From contig NZ_JANJZR010000023.1 of assembly GCF_024623065.1 (NCBI RefSeq), positions 1-63,283 on the forward strand: DNA of 63,283 nt. The letters are read 5' to 3'. The position numbers were made by a program, and so were the translations under genes. Below are positions 33,583 to 41,981 of this stretch, piece by piece. Position 1 is the stretch's first letter. Each line of letters begins with the position of its first letter. Under the pieces are notes generated by a model. The model saw only the letters and a list, made by a program, of their open reading frames with translations. It was not told where the DNA came from and did no database searches. The stretch is from Bacteroides acidifaciens. GTDB taxonomy: Bacteria; Bacteroidota; Bacteroidia; Bacteroidales; Bacteroidaceae.

Positions 33583-34056
33583 ATGGAACAATTCATTATG
33601 AAGAAAGGAATAAAAAAGACAGATAACTATTTTGAGCAAGTGAAGCAGCGTGCAAACCGAACGAATTACAGGTATTATTTCTTTGATTACCTGTATTTCA
33701 AAGGAGAAGTCTGGGGCAAGAAGAAAGGACGGATGTCAGGCTTCATACTCCTGTGTTGGTATTGGTGGTGGATAGTGGTTCTTCCCAGCAACTTTATCCT
33801 GATTGACAGTGTACCGCAATGGTCGTCCTTACGTCTTGGCTATTTAGGTGCGATGTTTTTACTTATTTGTGTATTTATTCTTGCACGATACAGGAAAGCT
33901 CGTGTACAGGCATTGTTGAACCACTACCGCCGCTCTAAGCATGTCAGCGCAGTACAGGTATATTTTCTGTACCTACTACCCTTTGTACTTTTCTTCTTAG
34001 AAACATGGCTGTTCGACGAATGGGGTTGGACGGATTGCGTGAGGTGGAACGAATAA
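33583..34056 (+). CDS. Small membrane protein, YFFDYxYY family member 5
   Basis: A 157-residue protein with TNYRYYFFDYLYFKGEVWGK near residue 26, then membrane segments (GFILLCWYWWWIVVLPSNFIL, LGAMFLLICVFILARY, YFLYLLPFVLFFLETWLF). Its ends and middle loop closely follow member 1: both finish W-L-F-G/D-x-x-G-W-T-D. These two are the closest pair, suggesting duplication or capture of two alleles. Confidence 0.7.
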   Translation: MEQFIMKKGIKKTDNYFEQVKQRANRTNYRYYFFDYLYFKGEVWGKKKGRMSGFILLCWYWWWIVVLPSNFILIDSVPQWSSLRLGYLGAMFLLICVFILARYRKARVQALLNHYRRSKHVSAVQVYFLYLLPFVLFFLETWLFDEWGWTDCVRWNE

Positions 34057-34060
34057 TATG

Positions 34061-34099
34061 TTATTAATGGGCAAACCGTCCCTGCTAAACTATTAAGGT
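34061..34099 (+). repeat. Degenerate cassette palindrome
   Basis: TTATTAATGGGCAAACCGTCCCTGCTAAACTATTA retains the right arm and right box; the left arm is lost. Confidence 0.45.
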
Positions 34100-34618
34100 A
34101 TGAGGAAATTATTGGAAAAATATTACAATATAAATTATTACTGCACTTATAAGTTGCTGTTTTTCATTCATCATAGGATGATAAATCCTCTCTATTGGCT
34201 AAGCCTCTCGAAATGGGAAAACAGCTATATAAAACGGTTGATTTCGTTTGATAAGAGACAAGAAGCAGCCGGAATGGATAAAGGTACTGATGTTTATATC
34301 AGCATGTTGGCACTTAATACCCCGTGTGTCATCAGTATTTGGATGCTCTGCCTTGTCGGCTTTGCCTGCACCAAGATTTTCAGGGTAAACATTTGGGCTG
34401 TCATTTTTGGAAATGAGGTTCTTTTTATTTCATTTCTTATAGTCACCGGGGGGCTCGGATATTATATCAATGAAATATTCTTATTCAAGAAGGACAAATA
34501 CAGGAAATATTTCACCGAGTTTGAGAAAAAGAAAAGGTATCTGCTCTACTACGGCATCTATGTCGTTTCTACGATTATACAAGTGGCGACTTTTTATCTG
34601 TTACTTAATAACGCATGA
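34100..34618 (+). CDS. Multi-pass membrane cassette protein
   Basis: A 172-residue protein with three or four membrane segments (PCVISIWMLCLVGFACTKIF, LFISFLIVTGGLGYYI, YGIYVVSTIIQVATFYLLL) and a basic N-terminus rich in Tyr. The KDKYRKYFTEFEKKKRY loop is comparable in position to the basic loop of the YFFDY family, so it may be a distant member. Function unknown. Confidence 0.6.
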   Translation: MRKLLEKYYNINYYCTYKLLFFIHHRMINPLYWLSLSKWENSYIKRLISFDKRQEAAGMDKGTDVYISMLALNTPCVISIWMLCLVGFACTKIFRVNIWAVIFGNEVLFISFLIVTGGLGYYINEIFLFKKDKYRKYFTEFEKKKRYLLYYGIYVVSTIIQVATFYLLLNNA

Positions 34619-34639
34619 TGGAAAAATAATATATCAAAT

Positions 34640-35758
34640 ATGGAACAACGGATTACATCATTAGAAACAATAACTTCTTTGATAAGCAAAGGTTTGGATG
34701 AGGTCAATCATTCAAACAAAGGGCATTTATCTTTGCCCACAAGACGTGCGATATTACAAGCTATCAATGAACCACTTGTCATTGGAAGAGTAAGTATCTT
34801 ATGCGCATTGAAAGTATATCCGATATGGAATGACTTTTTCAGGAATGATACGGAAATAATCGGACTGATAGAAAAAACGGAGAAATATCTGCTTGGACAA
34901 ACGAGTAAAAAGGATTTGTTGAACGATGCCGACCATTTGGACATGTTTGCTGATGATTACATCGAAGATGATATGACAGCCTCGTTTGCAGCCAAGGTTG
35001 CTGTTCATGCAGCCTATGATGCCGGTTCAGATGCAAACAGTATTATCAGTGATTACGATTCCGATGAAGAAGTAGAAGATCCGGATGAATGGGATACGGC
35101 TTTCCTTGCAAGTTTAGTATATAATGGCGGTATTGTCGATTTAGATTTTATTGATGACGAGCGTAATAAAGAGTTTTGGAGCTGGTATCTTACCGATTGT
35201 ATCAAAACTGCTTGTTCAGATGACAGGCTGCCATATCCCGCTTCAACAAGCAAAGTAACACCGTCTGCCAAATACATTCCTTATCGTACACAACTAAATC
35301 TTTGGAAAGATGATGAAAAATGCTGTGCTTATGTAAACGGCATCAAGGACGTTTTGGCAAAAATGGTGGCTTATGCCCAGTGGAGTAAATGTGATTTTTA
35401 CTGTTATACCGTTGAAAGCACATCTTATACTAACATTTACTATTACAGGGGAAACGAGCCAGTTCAGTTTCGTCTTGGTATTAATGTTACAATACACCTT
35501 TCAGGAAAAATAGAAAAACTCAAAGACCTGATGTATTCCTTATGCCCGCAAGAGGGGGCTTTCTATCTATGTAAAATAACAATAGACAAAGGCAATAATA
35601 TGGATATAAGATTTGGTTACGATACGAGATATGAAGAACTGAAAAAGGCATTTAGCGATAGTGATTTTAGCGAAGATTTCAGTAAATATCCACGGGCGGA
35701 AAAGTTCATTCCTGATTGGTTGGCGGATATACTGAAAAGGAAAAGAATAAGTTTCTAA
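34640..35758 (+). CDS. Imm5-domain immunity protein
   Basis: A 372-residue soluble protein. Residues 1-~195 show the Imm5 pattern: GHLSLPTRRAILQAIN, a helical centre, DPDEWDTAFLASLVYNGG, and NKEFWSWYLTDCI. The second half is a separate domain ending with RFGYDTRYEELKKAFSDSDF, SEDFSKYPRAEKF and IPDWLADIL, a pattern seen in YezG/DUF600-like immunity proteins (tentative). The Imm5 portion parallels the first 190 residues of the giant protein at 14502. Two Imm5 carriers with unrelated C-terminal halves in one array suggest modular fusion of immunity domains. Confidence 0.8.
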   Translation: MEQRITSLETITSLISKGLDEVNHSNKGHLSLPTRRAILQAINEPLVIGRVSILCALKVYPIWNDFFRNDTEIIGLIEKTEKYLLGQTSKKDLLNDADHLDMFADDYIEDDMTASFAAKVAVHAAYDAGSDANSIISDYDSDEEVEDPDEWDTAFLASLVYNGGIVDLDFIDDERNKEFWSWYLTDCIKTACSDDRLPYPASTSKVTPSAKYIPYRTQLNLWKDDEKCCAYVNGIKDVLAKMVAYAQWSKCDFYCYTVESTSYTNIYYYRGNEPVQFRLGINVTIHLSGKIEKLKDLMYSLCPQEGAFYLCKITIDKGNNMDIRFGYDTRYEELKKAFSDSDFSEDFSKYPRAEKFIPDWLADILKRKRISF

Positions 35759-35808
35759 CCAACTTGGTAGCTTTAAAAGAATATTTTATACATAATAATA
35801 TTGTAAAT

Positions 35809-38096
35809 ATGGCAACAGGATTTAGACCTAAAAGTGAACGAATAATAGAGTTAGCCGGATATTCTTCCGAAGAACTGATGCTTCTTGCTATTGAAGCATC
35901 CAAACATCTCGGTTGGCAAGCGGGTAATATAAAAAGTGAAGAAGCTGAATTTTATACATCTGCAAGTTTGAGATCGTGGCAAGAAAAGGTAGTTCTTTCT
36001 GTAATAGACGGGAAAGACGGACTGCTTCTCGCTACAAGTGTATGTACATCCATGCAGCTCTTTGACTGGGGGAAGAACAAGCAGAACCTTGACAAACTCA
36101 TAGCAGCCATGCAACAGGTGCAAAACAGTCACAATATGCCTTCAAATGTATCCAAGGCCGTAGACAACACCGCATGTGCATATACCTTAGAAGAGCAGAA
36201 TACCGTACTTTCTCATATCCGTCATTTCTATGGTGGTATTAAAGGTATCACCAAAAGCATTGTCTCACCGTCTGGAGTGGAAATTCTCATCATCGAACCA
36301 ACAAGCAGATTCGACTGCTATACACTGGTCACCTGTGGAGTAGGAGCTTCTGTTATGCCAGTGCCGGATAAGGAAATTCCTTCGAGGTGTGAGTTTTGTA
36401 TGTGTATGCCTCCAACATGGAATACGGAAGATGTGTGGCCAACTGATTGGCTTCTGCGATGCGCATCATGGCTTCAGCAGGGAAATACATGGATCACGTG
36501 TGGACACTCACTATCCGATGGTACACCGTTACATGATGATACCTCCATGACATCCCTCCTGCTCACCGTTCCTGAAGAACGGGATAGCGGGGCGGAAAAC
36601 TGCCAACTACCCAATGGAGATTCGGTAGCCATTTATCAACTGATTCCCGTATATACAGAAGAAGTGTTATTCAAACAGGTCAATGGTATCATGCCTCTTT
36701 TGGATAAGATGAAAGACGTATCATACATTGTTGATACAGACAGAGAAAACACATGTAGAGATTTCTCTGCTTTTGAAGAAAATAAGGATGCTTCTATGAG
36801 TATGGACGAAAAAGCGAACGCATCCTTGCGATCGCTTTTGACAATCCGTAAAGGGAATATAGCAACGCCTCTGCTTACCTATATCAATGTCGCCTTATTT
36901 GTAATCATGGCAATATGTGGAGTAAGCCTGATAGCCCCTACGGGAATATCCATCATAAAATGGGGCGCAGATTTCGGTCCTCTTACACTTACCGGTGATT
37001 GGTGGAGAACCGTTACTTGCAATTTCATCCATATAGGAGTGATTCATATACTTATGAATATGTACGCATTACTGTATATCGGGGTATTTCTGGAACAGCT
37101 TATCTTCTGACAGGATTGTTTTCGGCTCTTGCCAGCCTGACCATACATCCAGAAATCATAAGTGCCGGGGCTTCCGGTTCAATATTCGGACTTTATGGCA
37201 TATTTCTTTCCTATCTGATATTTCATCACAAGATAGAAAAAGGACAACGTAAATCCTTGTTGTACAGTATCGGTTTCTTTGTTTTCTATAACCTTACATC
37301 CGGTATAAGGGTGGAAAACATAGACAATGCCGCCCATATTGGCGGACTTATATCCGGAGTCGTATTAGGTATCCTATATCTGCTGACCGACCGATATGCG
37401 GTGAAAAAGGCTTCAACCCTTTGTACCTCACTCACAGAAATTTCTTTTGTGTTAATCTTCGCTTTTCTTTTTGTGGGACAGACATCCAACCTGCCAGCAG
37501 ATTTTGTGGAAATCAGAAAGATGTGGGATAATGGTACACTCGAACAATATGCGCAAAACGCTTTTTTCGAAAGAGATGCCATTGAGGCAGAGCCCAATGC
37601 TTCCTTCCAGATTCCACAAAATACAACGGATGTTTCTACTTTTACCGGGAGTGAAACCGATTTAGTCAACGGAATGAAAGAATATGTCAATAGCAGTTGT
37701 GGCTTCAGTTGCCAATATCCATCAACTTGGAAAACAATAAAAAAGTCTGATACGAAGCAGATACTTCAACTTCAAGGAGATGGTGTCAATAGTTTAACCG
37801 TCAGCTACCTTAAAGCACCTTCAGAAGAAGCGATGGAACATATGCATGATCTGTTGACCAAGTCTATGGAGGAATTTCGAGTAGAAAATATAAATATTCA
37901 TGGAAAAGTATTTGAAAAGGTTTCGGGGAAGATGGAATGTGCAGTAGCAGGTGGTGGAAACATCTATATAAATCAGAATATTGTTATTCATATGAATAAG
38001 AAAACATTGGAAAGTTTTATCATTGCTACTACAACGTCTGATGATAGTTCTGAATCTGAAATTTTGAAAATTGTAGAGTCTATAAAAATAAATTAG
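35809..38096 (+). pseudogene. SUFU-domain rhomboid protease-like protein, frameshifted
   Basis: Two frames cover one gene. The first (35809-37110) has a short N-terminal domain (FRPKSERIIELAGYSSEEL), a SUFU domain around 130-300 (CMPPTWNTEDVWPTDWLLR), and the first rhomboid helices with the HIGVIHILMNMYAL signature. It stops after GVFLEQLIF. The next frame continues AYLLTGLFSALASL from 37098, carrying the serine site AGASGSIFG and the histidine AAHIGG, then a PsbP/DcrB-like C-terminal domain (SCGFSCQYPSTWKTI). The usual ~8-9 residues between FLE and AYLLTG are missing, so a small frame-breaking deletion near 37096 is likely. The product is probably inactive. SUFU-rhomboid proteins are known from Bacteroidales accessory loci. 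Last gene of the array. Confidence 0.8.
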
Positions 38097-38206
38097 ACAG
38101 CCGTAGCCGTCCATGAATAGATACTTCAAAACACATACTATCTGGTATATTATTCCTTTATAAAGGATAAGGTAAAAATTTAATTCTATTTCCAGACACG
38201 GAAATA

Positions 38207-38225
38207 TTTCCGGCGAAAAGCGGAA
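38207..38225 (+). promoter_or_regulatory. Shared promoter box before the AraC-type gene
   Basis: TTTCCGGCGAAAAGCGGAA, matching 18 of 19 bases of the box before the RteC-like gene (39171). Its end lies exactly 23 bases before the -7 box in both cases, so it covers the -33 region. Likely bound by a common regulator, possibly the AraC-type protein itself. Confidence 0.6.
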
Positions 38226-38247
38226 GTCGTTACCATATCATGGCGGT

Positions 38248-38255
38248 TATCTTTG
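38248..38255 (+). promoter_or_regulatory. Bacteroides -7 box TATCTTTG
   Basis: Perfect TAnnTTTG match, 49 bases before the AraC-type ATG. The region 38097-38303 contains this promoter and no gene or recombinase remnant. Confidence 0.65.
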
Positions 38256-38303
38256 TGAAATTTCAGATGGGATACATCATGGATTTATAATAAACACATT
38301 ATT

Positions 38304-39143
38304 ATGGAAACAAAATTTATCGAACAACTGGTGACAACCGCACCGGAATCACTGAGAGAAATAACCCATACGCTCCGTGTGGATGTGGAGGCGCTGTTAA
38401 AGGCGAAAAGTACAAAAAAATTTCTTGTGCTGGAACCTTACTCCCATAACACGGAGCTGTGCCGCCATATCCTGCGGCAGATGGAACAACTGCCCGAACT
38501 GCCTTCGGTATCATGCAGGGAGTATCAGCCACTATTGATGCTGCTCTCCCTCTCCAAAGAGGTGGAGATACAGAACGACCTGCTGCACCATTTCGTCGAG
38601 CCTTACCGGAAAGCGTACCGCACGCCGGAGATGCTTTATCTATGTGAGGTGCTGTATCGTACCGGTACGCCGCAACCCCTGTACAATATGTGCAACGAGG
38701 TGTGTGACTATTTCTTTGTGGAACGGCGCAAACAGATCAGCCGACAGTACACGCCCCTCACCGAGCTGGACTTCCAGTTTGCCGAGAAACGGTTGAAGCC
38801 ATTGTTTACCGCCGTCTTCCGAATGAAGGTGAACCGCTACAGTTACCGAACGCACAGCGTAGAGGAACTTGCCGGAATGTTCTGCATGAGTGTTTCGACT
38901 TTCCGTGAGAGGTTCCGCAAGATTTATCATCGCTCCGCCAACAAGTGGCTCAAAGAGCAACGCATTGAACAGATACGGAGGGACTTGAAGTATTATTACG
39001 ACCGTCCGCTGATAGAGATAGCCGAGAAGAACGGGTTCGTATCTGCCAACCGTTTCTGGGAGTTCTGCATGGAGCAGATGAAGCAAAGTCCGAGCGAGCT
39101 GCATAAAGACTTGTACGATGAATTGTGCAAGGAACGCCGTTAG
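38304..39143 (+). CDS. AraC-type transcriptional regulator
   Basis: A 279-residue protein with a helical N-terminal domain and a C-terminal AraC helix-turn-helix pair. Around residues 190-275: VEELAGMFCMSVSTFRERFR (first HTH), then LIEIAEKNGFVSANRFWEF and KQSPSELHKDL (second HTH). Situated between the immunity array and the RteC-like gene, whose promoter shares a box with this gene's own. It probably controls transfer functions or itself. Its composition is that of the conjugative backbone, so the array ends before it. Confidence 0.85.
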   Translation: METKFIEQLVTTAPESLREITHTLRVDVEALLKAKSTKKFLVLEPYSHNTELCRHILRQMEQLPELPSVSCREYQPLLMLLSLSKEVEIQNDLLHHFVEPYRKAYRTPEMLYLCEVLYRTGTPQPLYNMCNEVCDYFFVERRKQISRQYTPLTELDFQFAEKRLKPLFTAVFRMKVNRYSYRTHSVEELAGMFCMSVSTFRERFRKIYHRSANKWLKEQRIEQIRRDLKYYYDRPLIEIAEKNGFVSANRFWEFCMEQMKQSPSELHKDLYDELCKERR

Positions 39144-39170
39144 TTCTATCTGGGCGAATAGCCATCGGTA

Positions 39171-39189
39171 TTTTCGGCGAAAAGCGGAA
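39171..39189 (+). promoter_or_regulatory. Shared promoter box before the RteC-like gene
   Basis: TTTTCGGCGAAAAGCGGAA, one base different from the copy at 38207. It precedes a TACATTGA -7-like box at 39212 by the same 23 bases. Confidence 0.6.
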
Positions 39190-39211
39190 CAAGCATGTCA
39201 GGTAAAGCCCC

Positions 39212-39219
39212 TACATTGA
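39212..39219 (+). promoter_or_regulatory. Weak -7 box TACATTGA
   Basis: TACATTGA is one base off the TAnnTTTG consensus and lies 31 bases before the RteC-like ATG. A weak -7 with an upstream box suggests activation by a bound regulator. Confidence 0.45.
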
Positions 39220-39249
39220 AGCCATTTTCATACTTAAACGAAAAACATT

Positions 39250-39864
39250 ATGAGATTATTCAATGTTACCCCTTATCTCCTATTGCTGGGACAAGAGAAC
39301 AGCAACGAGGAAACACTCTCGAAAGCTAATACAGAGTTTGTAAAGGAAGTGTACGAGCTGCAACGTGCGGAGAGCGACATCAGTATTGTCCTTTTCCAGC
39401 TGCAATACCTGAGTTGCAGGCTGGTCATCCTGCGTGAGCATTACCGCACGACACAGAAGGAACATTTGATCTGCTACTCCTATATTATCGGCACGCTGAC
39501 CTATCTGGAAGGGATGCAAGCCTACTGCAAGTTCGCCTATGAGATACACCCGGCCGGTTCGGTGAAAACAGCCGCACCGACGGGTGCCCCGCCGGTTATC
39601 TGGACTTCGGACGTTATCAACCTGATAGAGTTGCTGTACGCCTGCCATGAACTGAAGCTGTTCAACGACGGCGATGTCACGCTGAAACGTGTAGTGGAAC
39701 ACGTGTGCGGGCTGCTGGGCATAGACGTGAAGAACGCCTCGAGCTACTACGCACGGATACGCAGGCGAAAGGCGGACGAACGAACCTACTTCATTGACCG
39801 CCTGCGTGAAGTGCTGCTCAAACGGATGGAAGAAGATGACGAGAAACATTACCGTAGCAGGTAA
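39250..39864 (+). CDS. rteC: RteC-like regulator
   Basis: A 204-residue protein of the RteC family, which activates excision genes in tetracycline-type Bacteroides conjugative transposons. Features: an N-terminal helical region (TEFVKEVYELQRAESDISI), a central WTSDVINLIELLYACHELK, and a basic C-terminus (YYARIRRRKADERTYFIDRLREVLLKRM) consistent with DNA binding. No RteA/RteB two-component genes or tetQ are in the window. It is followed by a perfect terminator. Probably a paralogue in a different regulatory circuit than CTnDOT's. The symbol denotes the family, not proven orthology. Confidence 0.75.
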   Translation: MRLFNVTPYLLLLGQENSNEETLSKANTEFVKEVYELQRAESDISIVLFQLQYLSCRLVILREHYRTTQKEHLICYSYIIGTLTYLEGMQAYCKFAYEIHPAGSVKTAAPTGAPPVIWTSDVINLIELLYACHELKLFNDGDVTLKRVVEHVCGLLGIDVKNASSYYARIRRRKADERTYFIDRLREVLLKRMEEDDEKHYRSR

Positions 39865-39880
39865 GTTGATTTCCGAAACA

Positions 39881-39924
39881 GACAAAATCCCCTGTAAACC
39901 ATAGTGTTTACAGGGGATTTTGTC
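39881..39924. terminator. Bidirectional terminator between the RteC-like gene and mobC
   Basis: GACAAAATCCCCTGTAAAC, a short loop, and GTTTACAGGGGATTTTGTC: a perfect 19-bp stem with A/T runs at its base. It separates convergent genes and overlaps the last two bases of the mobC stop. Confidence 0.9.
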
Positions 39925-41932
39925 ATTTATTCAGTTCCAAGAGATGCTTTAGAGCGGGATCGTTGGCGATGCGCTCCAATTCATCGGTCACGATCCGTTT
40001 GACATCCTCCTTGATCCGATTGTAGTTCTCCTGTACCATTTCCTTCATGTGATCCATTCCGTCATCATCCACGAAGTTGGTGATAACGGGTATCTTTTGG
40101 TATGTCTTTTCTTCTTCGGCAATTTTCTTGGCATCGACAACAATCTCACAATGGAAGATTTTCTGCTCAATCCTCTCTCCGAAGTTGTCGGCAACGGAGC
40201 CGACGAACATTCCCTGCGTCAGCCCGCTGATCTTGCTGGGTGGAATAAGACTATCCATCTGGGTGGATATGGAGGTGGAAACGTCCTGCCGGTTGATAGA
40301 GATAGAGTGGCGTTTCTGGAGTATCTTGCCGAACCTTTCGCTGAGGGTTTTGGCTGTTTCCCCCACGACCTGCCCCGAAAAGAGGTTACCCACCGTGTTG
40401 ATAATCACCTTCGCCTCCTTGTCGGTATAGTCACGGATAAGCTGGCTGAAATCCTGAAAGCCGAGTAGTACGGCGACCTTGTTACTGCGTGCGGTGGCTA
40501 TCAGGTTGTCCAGCCCCTTGATGAAAATGGTGGGTAGTTCATCAATGATAATGGAGCTTTTCAGCTTACCTTTCTTATTGACAATCTTCACTATACGACT
40601 GTTGTACAGACCGAGCGCAGCACCGTAGATTGCCTGCCGGTCGGGATTGTTGCCTATGCAGAGGATTTTCGGCTCGTCGGGGTTGTTGATGTCCAAAGAG
40701 AACTCGTCGGCGGACATCACCCAATAGAGTGTCGGTGAGATCATGCGGGACAAGGGTATCTTTGCACTGGCGATCTGACCCATGAGCTGGTCAGCAGCTC
40801 CCGCCAACCACGCATCGAGAAAGGGACTGAGGTAGTTCTCCAATTCGGGATAAGAGGACATGATGGGGAAAATCTGCTCGTAAGGCTTGTTGAGGAACTC
40901 GACGGCATGGGGGAAGGTGCAATACCTGCCGTCCTTGTACACCCGCAAGAACCAGATGATGGCGGCAAAGAGAATGGTGGGTGACTCGACAAAGAAATCA
41001 CCCTGTTTCGCCGCCCACGACCGGTTGAGGTTGAGCATGATGCTGTACGAACTCTCGTAAGCATCGGAGATGTCGGTCATGAACTTCGGGTTGAGTGGGT
41101 TGCAGCGGTGGCTGCGTGAGGGATCGTCGAAGTTGATGACATAGAACTTCGGCGGCACTTTGTACCCCTCCAAATGGCTGATCAGGTGATTGTAAGCAAT
41201 GGTAGAGAGGTCGGGAAACTTGAAGTCGTAGATATAGGCGGCATAGCCTTTCTCTATCTGCTGCTTGATATAGGAATTTACCACTGCAAAAGACTTTCCC
41301 GAACCGGGCGTTCCCAATACGATGGAGGCACGGAAGGGGTTCACGACATTGATCCAGCCGTCATTCCATTTCTTGTTATAATAGAACCGTGTCGGCAGAT
41401 TTACAGAGTATTCATTTTCAATCAAACGGGTTTCTTGCATGAAACTTTCGTTCTCGTTATTGAATACATCGTCCATGAGATTCTGTTTGAGCAGACGGGA
41501 GATCCATACACCGGCAGCGAGCAGGCAGAGGTAACCGACAGTAAGAGTGAATATATAAAAGGCGGTGCGTGCCATTAACGGTATGGGCAGTCCGAGCAAC
41601 CACCAGTTGAAAAAGAAGAGGACGAAACCTGCGAAAAGGGCTGTCCAGACATGCTCCCATTTGATTTTTTCCTCCTTTACGCCTTTCGTCCCCAGACACG
41701 AGAGAGCAAGGAAGGTAACGGAGAAGAGTTTTGTCCAAAGGATGGAGCCGAACAATCCGGTCGTGCGCTGGAAGTTCAGCAGAATCCTGTCCACCACTCC
41801 GATATTGACGTTCCACTCCCGGATGGAGGGATAGCAGAACCAATAGATATTGACCACTACGAATAATACGCTGAGGGCACGCATAAAGTCCATGACTTTT
41901 GCCAGTCCCCGAAGATCATCTTCTTGTGACAT
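39923..41932 (-). CDS. mobC: MobC/TraG-type coupling protein (VirD4-like ATPase)
   Basis: A 669-residue type IV coupling protein that brings relaxase-bound DNA to the secretion channel at the inner membrane. N-terminal membrane helices (ALSVLFVVVNIYWFCY, VWTALFAGFVLFFFNWWLLG, FYIFTLTVGYLCLLAAGVWI) are followed by Walker A (LGTPGSGKSF ~ residue 210), SIIIDELPTIF as Walker B, and the LGFQDFSQLI segment. The family's length is normal. It lies downstream of mobB and mobA in a mob operon typical of these elements. Intact. Confidence 0.92.
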   Translation of the reverse strand: MSQEDDLRGLAKVMDFMRALSVLFVVVNIYWFCYPSIREWNVNIGVVDRILLNFQRTTGLFGSILWTKLFSVTFLALSCLGTKGVKEEKIKWEHVWTALFAGFVLFFFNWWLLGLPIPLMARTAFYIFTLTVGYLCLLAAGVWISRLLKQNLMDDVFNNENESFMQETRLIENEYSVNLPTRFYYNKKWNDGWINVVNPFRASIVLGTPGSGKSFAVVNSYIKQQIEKGYAAYIYDFKFPDLSTIAYNHLISHLEGYKVPPKFYVINFDDPSRSHRCNPLNPKFMTDISDAYESSYSIMLNLNRSWAAKQGDFFVESPTILFAAIIWFLRVYKDGRYCTFPHAVEFLNKPYEQIFPIMSSYPELENYLSPFLDAWLAGAADQLMGQIASAKIPLSRMISPTLYWVMSADEFSLDINNPDEPKILCIGNNPDRQAIYGAALGLYNSRIVKIVNKKGKLKSSIIIDELPTIFIKGLDNLIATARSNKVAVLLGFQDFSQLIRDYTDKEAKVIINTVGNLFSGQVVGETAKTLSERFGKILQKRHSISINRQDVSTSISTQMDSLIPPSKISGLTQGMFVGSVADNFGERIEQKIFHCEIVVDAKKIAEEEKTYQKIPVITNFVDDDGMDHMKEMVQENYNRIKEDVKRIVTDELERIANDPALKHLLELNK

Positions 41933-41981
41933 AATGCTGAATTTTTAAAAGTTATCGAATAAATGATTCTGTAATACGGGG

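Noticed and set aside
39250..39864. A full RteA/RteB/RteC tetracycline-type control module
   Set aside because: Only an RteC-like gene is present; there is no sensor kinase, response regulator or tetQ in the window.
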